A DNA stretch of 37,641 bases from Gillisia sp. UBA3175 (lineage in GTDB: Bacteria > Bacteroidota > Bacteroidia > Flavobacteriales > Flavobacteriaceae): positions 48,467 through 86,107 of the forward strand of contig DEXV01000005.1 in NCBI GenBank assembly GCA_002364325.1. The letters run 5' to 3'. Each line of letters begins with the position of its first letter. The first letter of the stretch is position 1. Shown here one piece after another: positions 1 through 8,506 of the stretch. The translations under genes were made by a program, and so were the position numbers. The notes beneath the pieces are model-generated. The model searched no databases. It saw nothing but the letters and a program-made list of their open reading frames with translations, and was not told where the DNA came from.

Positions 1-1601
1 GTACCGCTAGCTAAGGCTGGTGTAACAGTTCCACCTGCATCTGCAGCTCCTAGAATTGAAGGATTCAATCTACTAACGATGTCGAAAGGAGCTTCAGAAC
101 TACATGCTGTGATATTTGTTGTAGCTCCTGCATTTGGTGCTTTGTCAATTTGAACAATTACTCGTTCTCTATTTGGGCAATCACCATTTGCGTTTCCTGC
201 AAAGTAATCTTCGTTATCTAAAAGTGTTTCAGTTGGAGATAGAGCTTCTGTTGAAGTAGCTGTAGCATACCAGGTAATATTCATTGGCATTAAATCCCTA
301 ACCTGAGGTCTTCTAGGATTATTTCCATCTGCATCAGAAATCGATTCGCAGAACTCTTGCGTATTGTCAGCAACAACAGGACAAATAACTTCATCTGTAA
401 TGGTAACCACTAAATCCGAAGAATCTGTACATCCATTAGCTGAAGTAACAGTATATGTAAAAGTATATTCACCTGCCGTATAATCTGCAGGATCTAAATC
501 TCCATTTGGATTACCTGGAGAAAAAGTTCCTCCAGTATCTGGATTACCTTGAATAAAAGTAAATAGATTAACAGGATCTTGTTGAGTGCTTAAAGTAACA
601 CTACTATCATCACCAGCATTTGGTCCTTGAGTTACATTAATTGTAAAGGTAGCTGTATCTGATCCAGAGAAGCATCCATCATTGGAGTCTAGAGTGTATA
701 CTATAGTATTTTCGCCAATAGTTGCCGTAGCCGGATCAAAAATTCCATTAGTTAGACCATCAAAACTACCTCCTCTATTTTCGGCAGGTACAGATTGAAA
801 TAAATCTTGCACTCCCGCTGTTGAGCAGAAAGTTAAGTTTACATCAGGTCCTGCATTTGCAGGAACAGGTTCTGTAATAGTAACATTGAAAAAGGCAGAA
901 TCATCTGCACAACCTCCATTTTCACTTTGTACAGTATAAGTATATTGTCCTGCAGGATCTACCGCTGGATTAAATACAGTTGTACCACTTGCTAAGGCTG
1001 GTGTAACAATTCCACCTGCATCTGCAGCTCCTAGAATGGAAGGATTCAATCTACTAACGATGTCGAAAGGAGCTTCATTTCTACATGCAGTGATATTTGT
1101 TGTAGCTCCTGCATTTGGTGCATCGTCGATTTGAACGATTACTCGTTCTCTATTTGGGCAATCACCATTTGCATTTCCAGCAAAGTAATCTTCGTTATCC
1201 AAAAGGGTTTCAGTTGGAGATAAAGCTTCTGTAGATGTAGCTGTAGCATACCAAGTTATATTCATTGGCATTAAATCTCGTACCTGAGGTCTTCTAGGAT
1301 TATTTCCATTTGCATCAGAAATCGATTCGCAGAACTCTTGTGTTGTGTCTTCGATAACAGGACAAATAATGTCATCTGTAATCGTAACTGCTAAGTCAGA
1401 CGAATCTGTACATCCATTAGCCGAAGTAACAGTATATGTAAAAGTATAATCACCTGGAGTATAATCTGCAGGATCTAAATCTCCATTTGCATTACCTGGA
1501 GAAAAAGTTCCTCCATTGTCTGGATTACCGTTGATAAAATTAAATAAATTCACTGGATCTTGTTGAGTGCTCAAAGTAACACTGCTATCATCACCAGCAT
1601 T
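1..1601. repeat. 981-bp intragenic direct repeat (one full unit plus 620 bp of the next)
   Basis: Bases 1-620 align without a gap to bases 982-1601, an exact period of 981 bp (327 codons). In the protein, residues starting NAGDDSSVTL near 534 recur near 861. Over the roughly 206 comparable residues I count about 17-18 differences, and many stretches match at DNA level too. The second unit continues beyond the left edge, so the copy number is unknown. A more diverged relative of the FC-type module lies at about 2095-2350. Confidence 0.9.
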
Positions 1602-3200
1602 TGGACTTGGGATTACATTAACTGTATAAGTTGCAGAATCGGAACACCCATTTCCACTTGTCACGGTATATTCTGTTGTTAAAGGAGCACTTGGGTTTGA
1701 TAAAAATTGAGCAGCTAACTGATCTAATGTTGGACTTAATGTCCCACCTGGAGTTATTCCTGCTGGAAGTAAACCTGCGAATTGAGCAGGATTTGCTAAA
1801 ATAGTAGGAATATCATTTGAACAAACAGCTGTCGAACCGCCCGGTCCTGCGTTTGGTGCAGCTAGTACTTCTACAGATATAACAGCTGTGTCATCAGGGC
1901 ATGAAGATGTGCTACTTACGTTATAATTAAAGGTGTAAGTCCCTGGACTATAATCTGCTGGATTAAAAATTTGTGTTCCAGTAGAAAGTGGTGGAGAAAA
2001 TGTTCCATCTCTATCAGGTTCACCAAGCTGCGAATCATTAATTCTATCTACTAAATTAAATGGAGTTTCATTCTCACAAGTAGTTGTTTGTGTTGTGCTA
2101 CCTGCATTCGGAGTGTCTCTAAAGACAACGGTAATCCTATCCTGTGAACATTCGGCTCCATTATCACGATTAAAATAATCTTCACCTTCTACTAAAACAG
2201 TATTTGGATCTAATGGAGTTGTGGAATTTTCTTCAGCGAAAAAAGTACCACCTTCAGGAGATAAATCTCTTACTTGTGGCATTCTAAAATCATTACCTTC
2301 TCCGATTGATGCACAAAATTCCTGAGTGGATTCTACATTAGTTCTATCCTGTAATATAACTTGAACCGGAGCTCTCATATCACTTTCGCACGGAGGAAAT
2401 GGATCATTTCTATCATTTATAACTTGAGTAGCATAATATGTGGTTCCATTTATTAAAATGGTGCTATCTGGTAATGGTTGAAAGGAAGTAGCTGTTCTAT
2501 ACCATCTAATTGATTGGGTATTTGGGGAAGTTCCTTGTGCTTCTAAATCTCCCACTGTTGCACCATCACAAAATGTTTGTGGACTGGTAGCTGTAGGTGG
2601 GGGAGTAGGTTGTGGATCGTATCCAACAGCAACTCTTAAAGAAGGACAATTATCAGGGCTAGATGTACCACTTGTGGAAACTTGTCCAACGAAATAACTA
2701 TCATTAGGAGTTAAAGGTCCCGTAGCCTCGGTATTTCCAAATTCCTCTTCATATACTCTAATTTCATAACCAGTAATTGGATCAAAATAGGTTGCCAATT
2801 GCTCTGCTGTGAAATTTGATTCACAAGGGCTTATAGTAAAACTATTTTCCCCTGGTACCAATCGGTTGTTTGGATAGTCTTCAAATATAACATTGACTGC
2901 TACTGGTATCCTTGTACAAGTTCCAGATTGTCCACCAACAAAATAGGTAGTGTCATCAGACAATATCTCACTTGAAGGTATTGGCTGCGTGTCGTTTGTA
3001 TTATCTGCCGTTTGGTAAACCGCGGTATTAGTACCGTCTCGTTGAATATCTCCAACGGTTGCTAAAAAGCAGAACTCTTGAGAAGCTTCCGTTCCAGCGG
3101 GAGTGGGACACTGCCCATAGGATGAAGTGCTTCCAATTAATAAAACTAGGAGAAAAAGGAGTAGCGAGTACACTTTCTTTCCTAAAGTAAAATTTTGCAT
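1..3200 (-). CDS. Giant secreted Ig-like repeat surface protein (adhesin-like), C-terminal part outside window
   Basis: The open frame starts at 3200 and runs off the left edge, so about 1066 codons are visible and the C-terminus is missing. Residues 1-30 form a signal peptide with a Leu/Val-rich core ending SSYGQ. The rest is a chain of beta-rich modules. One type begins with an FC motif and continues through VxDL, WY and YF to a late Cys followed by VxV (near residues 42-107, 210-285, 293-360, 622-692, 949-1019); it resembles the Ig-like CHU_C-associated domain. The other type begins with PNAG and ends with TYTVTSxNGC. Family knowledge suggests a type IX-secreted, cell-surface protein with a gliding-motility-type C-terminal sorting domain, but that domain is not in view. 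It is divergently oriented to the TPR gene across a 210-bp gap. The role is probably adhesion or surface structure (inference). Confidence 0.85.
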   Translation of the reverse strand, partial: MQNFTLGKKVYSLLLFLLVLLIGSTSSYGQCPTPAGTEASQEFCFLATVGDIQRDGTNTAVYQTADNTNDTQPIPSSEILSDDTTYFVGGQSGTCTRIPVAVNVIFEDYPNNRLVPGENSFTISPCESNFTAEQLATYFDPITGYEIRVYEEEFGNTEATGPLTPNDSYFVGQVSTSGTSSPDNCPSLRVAVGYDPQPTPPPTATSPQTFCDGATVGDLEAQGTSPNTQSIRWYRTATSFQPLPDSTILINGTTYYATQVINDRNDPFPPCESDMRAPVQVILQDRTNVESTQEFCASIGEGNDFRMPQVRDLSPEGGTFFAEENSTTPLDPNTVLVEGEDYFNRDNGAECSQDRITVVFRDTPNAGSTTQTTTCENETPFNLVDRINDSQLGEPDRDGTFSPPLSTGTQIFNPADYSPGTYTFNYNVSSTSSCPDDTAVISVEVLAAPNAGPGGSTAVCSNDIPTILANPAQFAGLLPAGITPGGTLSPTLDQLAAQFLSNPSAPLTTEYTVTSGNGCSDSATYTVNVIPSPNAGDDSSVTLSTQQDPVNLFNFINGNPDNGGTFSPGNANGDLDPADYTPGDYTFTYTVTSANGCTDSSDLAVTITDDIICPVIEDTTQEFCESISDANGNNPRRPQVRDLMPMNITWYATATSTEALSPTETLLDNEDYFAGNANGDCPNRERVIVQIDDAPNAGATTNITACRNEAPFDIVSRLNPSILGAADAGGIVTPALASGTTVFNPAVDPAGQYTYTVQSENGGCADDSAFFNVTITEPVPANAGPDVNLTFCSTAGVQDLFQSVPAENRGGSFDGLTNGIFDPATATIGENTIVYTLDSNDGCFSGSDTATFTINVTQGPNAGDDSSVTLSTQQDPVNLFTFIQGNPDTGGTFSPGNPNGDLDPADYTAGEYTFTYTVTSANGCTDSSDLVVTITDEVICPVVADNTQEFCESISDADGNNPRRPQVRDLMPMNITWYATATSTEALSPTETLLDNEDYFAGNANGDCPNRERVIVQIDKAPNAGATTNITACSSEAPFDIVSRLNPSILGAADAGGTVTPALASG

Positions 3201-3410
3201 AGGCTAGGTGTTAAGTTTAACATTAAAATATTTAGTTAATAAATGGCCGAATAAGGCAACACAAATATTGCAATAATTTTCAACAAACCTGATGTATTTA
3301 AGCATTAATTTAACATGTACTTCTATAGTAGTTAATGTTTTGTTAATCTGATACCCAGTGGGATAAGTGGTAAGAATAATGTTTGCAATAAATTTCTTAC
3401 ATTTCAAACC
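3201..3410. promoter_or_regulatory. Divergent intergenic region between surface-repeat gene and TPR gene
   Basis: This AT-rich spacer must hold the promoters for both divergent genes. I find only imperfect -7 boxes: AATATTTG on the minus strand (3262-3269) and AATGTTTG on the plus strand (3378-3385), each one base off TAnnTTTG and neither with a TTG at the right distance. No hairpin or repeat stands out. A short open frame on the minus strand here has no family features and lies where the promoter is expected, so I do not call it a gene. Confidence 0.35.
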
Positions 3411-4292
3411 ATGAAAAAATATCTATTTTTAATACTTGTATTTTCTATTAGTACAATTTATTCGCAATCTGTTACAGAAAAAGCGAACGTATATTTAAAG
3501 AATAACGATTTGAATAGGGCTAAATTATTACTTCAAAGACAAGTAAGTAATAATTCATCCGATCTAAGTTCTATAGAACTATTGGGTGATATTTATAGTT
3601 TCGAGAAAAAATGGGATGAAGCAATGGAGCTTTATAAAATTTTGGTGCAGAATGACTCCGAAAACGCAGCATATAACTTTAAGTATGGAGGAGCTATAGG
3701 AATGAAAGCCTTAAGTGTATCTAAATTACAAGCTGCTGTGTATATTCCAGACATCAAAAAATATTTAGAGAAAGCTGCAAGTTTAGATAGATCTCAAATT
3801 GAATCGCGAAGGGCTTTAGTAGAGTTATATGTTAAATTACCTGGATTTTTGGGGGGAAGTAATGAAAAAGCGATCTTTTATGCAGACCAGTTGAAAAAAT
3901 TAAGCACTGTAAATGCCTATCTGGCCAAAGGATTTATCGTAAAAGAAAACGAAAGTGTAGAAGAGGCGTTGTTTTATTATAGGAATGCCTTCAAGAATTA
4001 TAAAACTTCAAGTAATTCTATTGCATCAAATTCACTTAATTATGAATTGGGGAAAGTCGCGGCAGAATTAAATCTGGAATCTGACTACGGACTAAAATTA
4101 TTAGACACTTATGTCAAAAAATATAGCTATAAAGATATTTATTCTATGGAATGGGTTTATCTACGAAAGGCACAAATCATGGCTAACCTAAAAAATAAAT
4201 CGGAGGCTTTAAGCTTTATAGACAAGGCTCTAACGCTTAGAGGTGATTTTAAGGAAGCTTTAGATGAAAAAGAAAGAATTGAAGAACTTTAA
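3411..4292 (+). CDS. Secreted tetratricopeptide-repeat protein
   Basis: A 293-residue protein with a signal peptide (MKKYLFLILVFSISTIYSQ, cleavage expected near residue 19). The mature part is almost all helical, with TPR-like pairs at about residues 22-50, 55-85 (the clearest: LLGDIYSFEKKWDEAMELY), 100-135, 180-200 and 245-290. TPR proteins act as scaffolds for protein-protein contacts, and the signal sequence places this one in the periplasm or anchored at the envelope. The gene is followed 60 bp later by mpl but is probably a separate unit, since mpl has its own -7 box. The specific partner cannot be read from the sequence. Confidence 0.8.
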   Translation: MKKYLFLILVFSISTIYSQSVTEKANVYLKNNDLNRAKLLLQRQVSNNSSDLSSIELLGDIYSFEKKWDEAMELYKILVQNDSENAAYNFKYGGAIGMKALSVSKLQAAVYIPDIKKYLEKAASLDRSQIESRRALVELYVKLPGFLGGSNEKAIFYADQLKKLSTVNAYLAKGFIVKENESVEEALFYYRNAFKNYKTSSNSIASNSLNYELGKVAAELNLESDYGLKLLDTYVKKYSYKDIYSMEWVYLRKAQIMANLKNKSEALSFIDKALTLRGDFKEALDEKERIEEL

Positions 4293-4329
4293 CCTTTCAT
4301 ATTAATTAAGTAGGCTTCCATAGATTAGC

Positions 4330-4337
4330 TATATTTG
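4330..4337 (+). promoter_or_regulatory. Candidate -7 box for mpl (TATATTTG)
   Basis: TATATTTG matches the Bacteroidota -7 consensus TAnnTTTG exactly and ends 15 bp before the mpl ATG, giving a leader of roughly ten bases. No TTG is present 17-23 bp upstream, so the -33 element is weak or missing. Confidence 0.4.
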
Positions 4338-4352
4338 CGCAAATTTAAAAAC

Positions 4353-5705
4353 ATGAACCTTCATTTTATTGCAATAGGTGGAAGTGCAATGCACAATTTA
4401 GCCCTGGCATTACATCATAAAGGATATCTAATTACTGGTAGTGATGATGTTATATTTGAACCTTCAAAATCCAAATTGGCAGCAGTTGATTTATTGCCTG
4501 AGCAATTAGGATGGTTTCCTGAAAAAATCCATAATAAAATTGATGCTGTGATCCTTGGCATGCATGCTAAGGCAGACAATCCTGAGCTTTTAAGAGCTAA
4601 AGAAATAGGGATTAAAATTTATTCATACCCGGAATTTTTATTCGAACAATCTAAAAATAAAACGAGAGTGGTAATTGGAGGCTCTCACGGGAAGACGACT
4701 ATAACCTCTATGATTCTTCATGTGCTTCATTATAATGGAAAAGAAATAGATTTTATGGTTGGTGCACAGTTGGAAGGATTTTCTACAATGGTGCATTTAA
4801 CCAAGGAAAACGATTTTATTCTTTTGGAAGGAGATGAATATCTCTCGTCTCCAATAGATAGAAGGCCTAAATTTCATTTATATAAACCAAATATTGCATT
4901 GCTTAGCGGTATAGCTTGGGACCATATTAATGTTTTTCCAACCTATGAGAATTATCTAGAACAGTTCAAGATATTTGTTGATTCTATAATTAGTGGTGGT
5001 ATTTTGGTCTATAATGAGGAAGATGCCGATCTTAAAGAAATTGCGGAAAACACCACAAATCAAATACGAAAGCATGCTTACAAAACTCCAGATTATACTA
5101 TTCAAGATGGGGTAACTATTTTAAATACTCCTGAAGGAGATCTTCCAATTGAAGTTTTTGGGGCTCATAATCTAAATAATTTAGCCGGTGCAAAATGGAT
5201 CTGTCAGCATATGGGGGTAGACGAAGATGATTTTTATGAGGCTATTGCTACTTTTAAAGGTGCTTCAAAACGGCTTGAAAAAATTGTTGAAACTAATGCC
5301 CTATTGGTTTATAAAGATTTTGCGCATAGCCCTTCTAAAGTTATGGCTACTACAAATGCAGTTAAGGCTCAATATGCTAATAAAAAATTAGTAGCATGCC
5401 TAGAACTTCATACTTATAGTAGTTTAACACCAGAATTTCTAAAACAATACAAGTTTAGTCTGGATGCGGCAGACGAAGCGGTAGTTTTTTATTCACCTGA
5501 AGCTTTGGAAATAAAAAAACTTCCGCCAATAGATCAGCAGCAAATTTTCGAAGCTTTTGATCGATCAGATCTTACAGTTTTTACAAATGCAGAAGGTTTT
5601 CAAGCACATTTAAGAAATATGGATCACACAAATAAAGTTCTGCTTTTAATGAGTAGTGGAGACTATGGTGGATTGGATTTTGAAGAAATGAAAAATTGGA
5701 AATAA
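4353..5705 (+). CDS. mpl: UDP-N-acetylmuramate:L-alanyl-gamma-D-glutamyl-meso-diaminopimelate ligase (Mpl)
   Basis: Mpl reattaches the tripeptide L-Ala-gamma-D-Glu-mesoDAP, recovered from old peptidoglycan, to UDP-MurNAc using ATP, in the cytoplasm. The 450-residue protein has the Mur-ligase layout: an N-terminal Rossmann region beginning HFIAIGGSAMHNLA, where Mpl has AMHNLA and MurC has a different motif; the ATP loop GGSHGKTT near residues 110-117; the ELEGDEY-like acidic segment (LLEGDEY) near 156; and the DFAHSP segment near 320 in the C-terminal domain. I chose the ATG at 4353 because it begins directly at the conserved strand. A TTG six codons upstream (4335) would overlap the promoter-like TATATTTG. 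Confidence 0.95.
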   Translation: MNLHFIAIGGSAMHNLALALHHKGYLITGSDDVIFEPSKSKLAAVDLLPEQLGWFPEKIHNKIDAVILGMHAKADNPELLRAKEIGIKIYSYPEFLFEQSKNKTRVVIGGSHGKTTITSMILHVLHYNGKEIDFMVGAQLEGFSTMVHLTKENDFILLEGDEYLSSPIDRRPKFHLYKPNIALLSGIAWDHINVFPTYENYLEQFKIFVDSIISGGILVYNEEDADLKEIAENTTNQIRKHAYKTPDYTIQDGVTILNTPEGDLPIEVFGAHNLNNLAGAKWICQHMGVDEDDFYEAIATFKGASKRLEKIVETNALLVYKDFAHSPSKVMATTNAVKAQYANKKLVACLELHTYSSLTPEFLKQYKFSLDAADEAVVFYSPEALEIKKLPPIDQQQIFEAFDRSDLTVFTNAEGFQAHLRNMDHTNKVLLLMSSGDYGGLDFEEMKNWK

Positions 5706-5757
5706 CCTAATTTTGATTTCAGCTTCAAACGGAAAAGTATTTTTTAATTCCCTGATT

Positions 5758-5777
5758 TGTTTATATTTATATAAACA
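5758..5777. promoter_or_regulatory. Palindrome just upstream of radC
   Basis: Two perfect 9-bp arms, TGTTTATAT and ATATAAACA, are separated by 2 bp and end 6 bp before the radC ATG. It could be a repressor operator or an mRNA hairpin over the start region. A weak promoter-like pair (TTTG at 5712-5715 and TATTTTTT at 5738-5745) lies just upstream, so the palindrome would sit at or just after the start of transcription. Confidence 0.5.
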
Positions 5778-5783
5778 GACTGC

Positions 5784-6482
5784 ATGGAAAATGATAAAAT
5801 TCCTTTTACAATTAAAAATTGGGCATTGGATGATCGACCTAGGGAAAAGTTACTACAAAAAGGAAAATTGGCGCTTACAGATGCAGAATTAATTGCTATT
5901 TTAATAGGATCTGGTAATAAAAATGAAAGTGCGGTAGAACTTTCCAAAAAAATATTATCGAAGCACCAAAATAATTTAAATGCGCTAGGCAAATTATCTG
6001 TTGCACAACTTATCCAATTTAAAGGGATTGGAGAAGCTAAAGCAATTTCTATTATAGCAGCTATGGAACTTGGAAGGCGCAGAAGATCTGAAGAGGCTCT
6101 GGATCTTATTAAAATTTCTTCTAGCAATTCTGTATTCGAAGTGCTACAACCCATCATAGGGGAATTAAATCACGAAGAATTTTGGATTCTGTATTTAAAT
6201 AATTCCAATAAGATCATCGAGAAATTTCAAATTAGTAAAGGTGGAATTACGGGAACATTGGTAGACGTGCGAGTTACTCTTAGAAAAGCTTTGGAACTGG
6301 GAGCTGTTTCGCTTATTTTGGCGCATAACCATCCTTCGGGAAATTTAAACCCTAGTGAATCAGACAAGCAATTAACCCAAAAACTTAAAATTGCAGCAGA
6401 AAGTCTGGATATTAAAATTCTTGACCATCTTATTGTTACCGAAAAGTCATATTTTAGCTTTGCCGACGAAGGACTGATGTAA
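5784..6482 (+). CDS. radC: RadC family (JAB/MPN+) protein
   Basis: A full-length 232-residue RadC/UPF0758 protein. Residues about 40-95 hold a helix-hairpin-helix DNA-binding region (IQFKGIGEAKA). The C-terminal half is a JAB1/MPN+ metalloprotease-like fold with the motif HNHPSGNLNPSESD near residues 180-193, which supplies the two His and the Asp that bind zinc in this family, plus an upstream Glu in the EEFW segment. The old link to DNA repair is weak and the biochemical role remains unsettled. The deacetylase-like gene starts 11 bp after the stop, so the two are probably co-transcribed. A palindrome lies directly before the start codon. Confidence 0.95.
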   Translation: MENDKIPFTIKNWALDDRPREKLLQKGKLALTDAELIAILIGSGNKNESAVELSKKILSKHQNNLNALGKLSVAQLIQFKGIGEAKAISIIAAMELGRRRRSEEALDLIKISSSNSVFEVLQPIIGELNHEEFWILYLNNSNKIIEKFQISKGGITGTLVDVRVTLRKALELGAVSLILAHNHPSGNLNPSESDKQLTQKLKIAAESLDIKILDHLIVTEKSYFSFADEGLM

Positions 6483-6493
6483 TTTCCACTTGA

Positions 6494-7780
6494 ATGCTAT
6501 TAATTTATACGCAAAAACTTACTCCAAGGATTACCTATATATTCAAGCATATTTGTACCCGAATTTTAGGAGTAGAGATAAAATTTACTTCCAAGATTGA
6601 AGAATTTGTTGCTTTTGATGGGATGAAATTTTCTTACGGTAAGAAACGACTCGGGAACGAATTGTTTTTTCAGAATGTAGAGCTCCTTTTAGAGCACGGT
6701 TTTAGTGATTTGGAGATAAAGGTGGAAAAGTGGGAAGATTGTAAATGCTTTTTTTCTGTTTCTGAATATAGTGATCTTCCTTTCGATATTTTTGCAGCCT
6801 CATTTTATCTTCTTTCCAGATACGAAGAATACCTTCCACATGTAAAAGATGAATTTGGCAGATTTCCTGCAGCTGAAAGTTTAGCTTCACGAAAAGGATT
6901 TTTAACTTCTCCTGTAATAGATATTTGGATCATTAAATTTAAAAACACTTTGATCTATAAATTTCCAGGGATAAAATTTAAAAAACAGAAATATAGTACA
7001 ACTTCAGTTATTACAGTGAGTCATGTTTTTAATTTTCAGAATAAGGGTTTCTTAAGAAGTTTGATAGGAATTGTTAAAGATCTTTGGAATTTAAAATTTT
7101 CCAGAGTTTCAGATAGGATCAGGGTGCAACTAAGATTGAGGAAAGATCCATATAATGTTTTTGATGATCTAATAGCATTAGTTAAGGAGCATAAAATGAA
7201 ACTTATCTTCATGTTTCAGCTTAGCAACTTCAATGTATATGATAGAAACATTAACTACAACAGGTTAAATTATAGAGAGATAATAAAATATGTGGCAGAT
7301 TATTCTAAAGTAGGCCTTAAGCTTGGGTATTTTGCTATTAAAGACATTGAAGCCTTAAAAATCGAAAAAAAGCGCTTCGAAAATATTATACATGGTCCGC
7401 TTCAAAATGTTATAAACAGCAAGTATAATTTGTTTTTACCGGAAAATTATGGTTTCTTGAACGAATTGGAAATACCTAATGATTATTCCATGGGATATCC
7501 AGAAACCATTGGGTTTAGAGCAAGCACTAGCTTGCCTTTTCTTTTTTACGATATTAATTTGGAGACCACCACGCCTTTGAAAATTCATCCTTATGTATTT
7601 CATTCGCAGGTAGTCCATTTTCAGAGTGCAGAAGAGATTCAAGAGGCATTGCTAAAGGCGGTAGGAATATTAAAAATTGTAAACGGAAATATGCTTACAA
7701 TTTTTAAGAATCGAGATTTTTCTGAATATGCCAAACATAATTTACATTACTCCATTTTAAATCAAGTACATGAAATTTAA
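6494..7780 (+). CDS. Polysaccharide deacetylase-like protein (DUF7033-type), probably catalytically dead
   Basis: A 428-residue protein. Residues about 60-150 match the N-terminal region of a flavobacterial deacetylase-like family (LPFDIFAASFYLLSRYEEYLP, FGRFPAAESLA). Residues about 168-370 correspond to the NodB-type barrel, including the well-kept DYSMGYPETIGFRAS segment near 330. As I recall the family, the first strand carries a DxD motif before an aromatic and KG; here the equivalent (VITVSHVFNFQNKG, residues 172-185) has no Asp. The HPS-type metal motif is replaced by LGYFAIKD (277-284), and the RQHFL-type segment by SKYNLFL (309-315). No signal peptide is seen. The stop overlaps the next gene by 11 nt, suggesting translational coupling. 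Family assignment is firm; loss of activity is inferred. Confidence 0.75.
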   Translation: MLLIYTQKLTPRITYIFKHICTRILGVEIKFTSKIEEFVAFDGMKFSYGKKRLGNELFFQNVELLLEHGFSDLEIKVEKWEDCKCFFSVSEYSDLPFDIFAASFYLLSRYEEYLPHVKDEFGRFPAAESLASRKGFLTSPVIDIWIIKFKNTLIYKFPGIKFKKQKYSTTSVITVSHVFNFQNKGFLRSLIGIVKDLWNLKFSRVSDRIRVQLRLRKDPYNVFDDLIALVKEHKMKLIFMFQLSNFNVYDRNINYNRLNYREIIKYVADYSKVGLKLGYFAIKDIEALKIEKKRFENIIHGPLQNVINSKYNLFLPENYGFLNELEIPNDYSMGYPETIGFRASTSLPFLFYDINLETTTPLKIHPYVFHSQVVHFQSAEEIQEALLKAVGILKIVNGNMLTIFKNRDFSEYAKHNLHYSILNQVHEI

Positions 7781-8459
7781 TAATATAGAACACGTGTTTT
7801 TTGATCTAGATCATACCTTGTGGGATTTCGATAAAAATTCTGCATTAACCTTTGGTCAGATATTAAAAGAGGAAAATATAGAACTAAGCTTGCCGGACTT
7901 TTTAGCAACTTATGTTCCCATCAATATAGAATATTGGGCTAAGTACAGAAACGATCTTGTTTCCAAAGAAGCTTTAAGAGTTGGAAGGTTAAAAGATAGT
8001 TTTGCCGCCTTAGAAATTCAAGTTTCAGAAGTAACTATAGATAATCTCTCTAATAAATATATTGAAGTGCTTCCAGGTTTTAACCATTTATTAGAAGATA
8101 CACTAGAGATTTTAGAATACTTAAAGCCTAAATATAAATTGCATATAATAACCAATGGATTTGAAGAAATTCAGCATAGCAAATTAAGTAATGCGAAGAT
8201 TTTAAATTTCTTTAACTCTATCACCACTTCTGAAGAAGCAGGCGTTAAAAAGCCTCATATAGATATTTTCACAAAAGCTTTAAACAAATCGAATGCGCTG
8301 CCAAGTAATTCGATAATGATTGGTGATAGCTATGAAGCAGATATTGATGGAGCAATTAATGCAGGTTTAAAAGCTATCTTTTTTGACTATTATAACAAGA
8401 AAGATAAAGTTCAAGTGCCTCAAATTCAAAAGTTAAATGAGCTTAGAAGATATTTATAG
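7770..8459 (+). CDS. yjjG: YjjG-family HAD hydrolase, pyrimidine 5'-nucleotidase
   Basis: A 229-residue HAD-superfamily phosphatase. Motif I is FFDLDHTLWDF with the nucleophile Asp12 and acid Asp14, followed by the helical cap. Motif II is IITNG near 128-132, motif III is the Lys in VKKPH near 165, and motif IV is GDSYEADIDGA near 190-200. YjjG enzymes dephosphorylate non-canonical pyrimidine nucleotides and keep them out of DNA, but related HAD proteins have varied substrates, so specificity is tentative. The start overlaps the preceding gene by 11 nt, pointing to one transcript from radC onward. Confidence 0.85.
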   Translation: MKFNNIEHVFFDLDHTLWDFDKNSALTFGQILKEENIELSLPDFLATYVPINIEYWAKYRNDLVSKEALRVGRLKDSFAALEIQVSEVTIDNLSNKYIEVLPGFNHLLEDTLEILEYLKPKYKLHIITNGFEEIQHSKLSNAKILNFFNSITTSEEAGVKKPHIDIFTKALNKSNALPSNSIMIGDSYEADIDGAINAGLKAIFFDYYNKKDKVQVPQIQKLNELRRYL

Positions 8460-8506
8460 CAATAAAGAATTTATATCTTCGTTTCTATAACTCAATCATT
8501 CCCCAG

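Noticed and set aside
1..3200. Regular repeats suggesting a CRISPR array
   Set aside because: The repeat unit is 981 bp, in frame and protein-coding; there are no 25-40-bp direct repeats with unique spacers.
3204..3407. A 67-codon open frame on the minus strand between the two divergent genes
   Set aside because: It has no recognisable domain or signal, is AT-rich, and occupies the region where both divergent promoters must be.
4335..4352. A TTG start six codons upstream of the mpl ATG
   Set aside because: It overlaps the TATATTTG promoter-like box, adds a non-conserved extension (MRKFKN), and the ATG at 4353 directly precedes the conserved HFIAIGG strand.
5744..6157. A 137-codon antisense open frame over the radC start
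   Set aside because: radC is a full, conserved family member in the other direction; the antisense frame has no domain and reflects codon bias.
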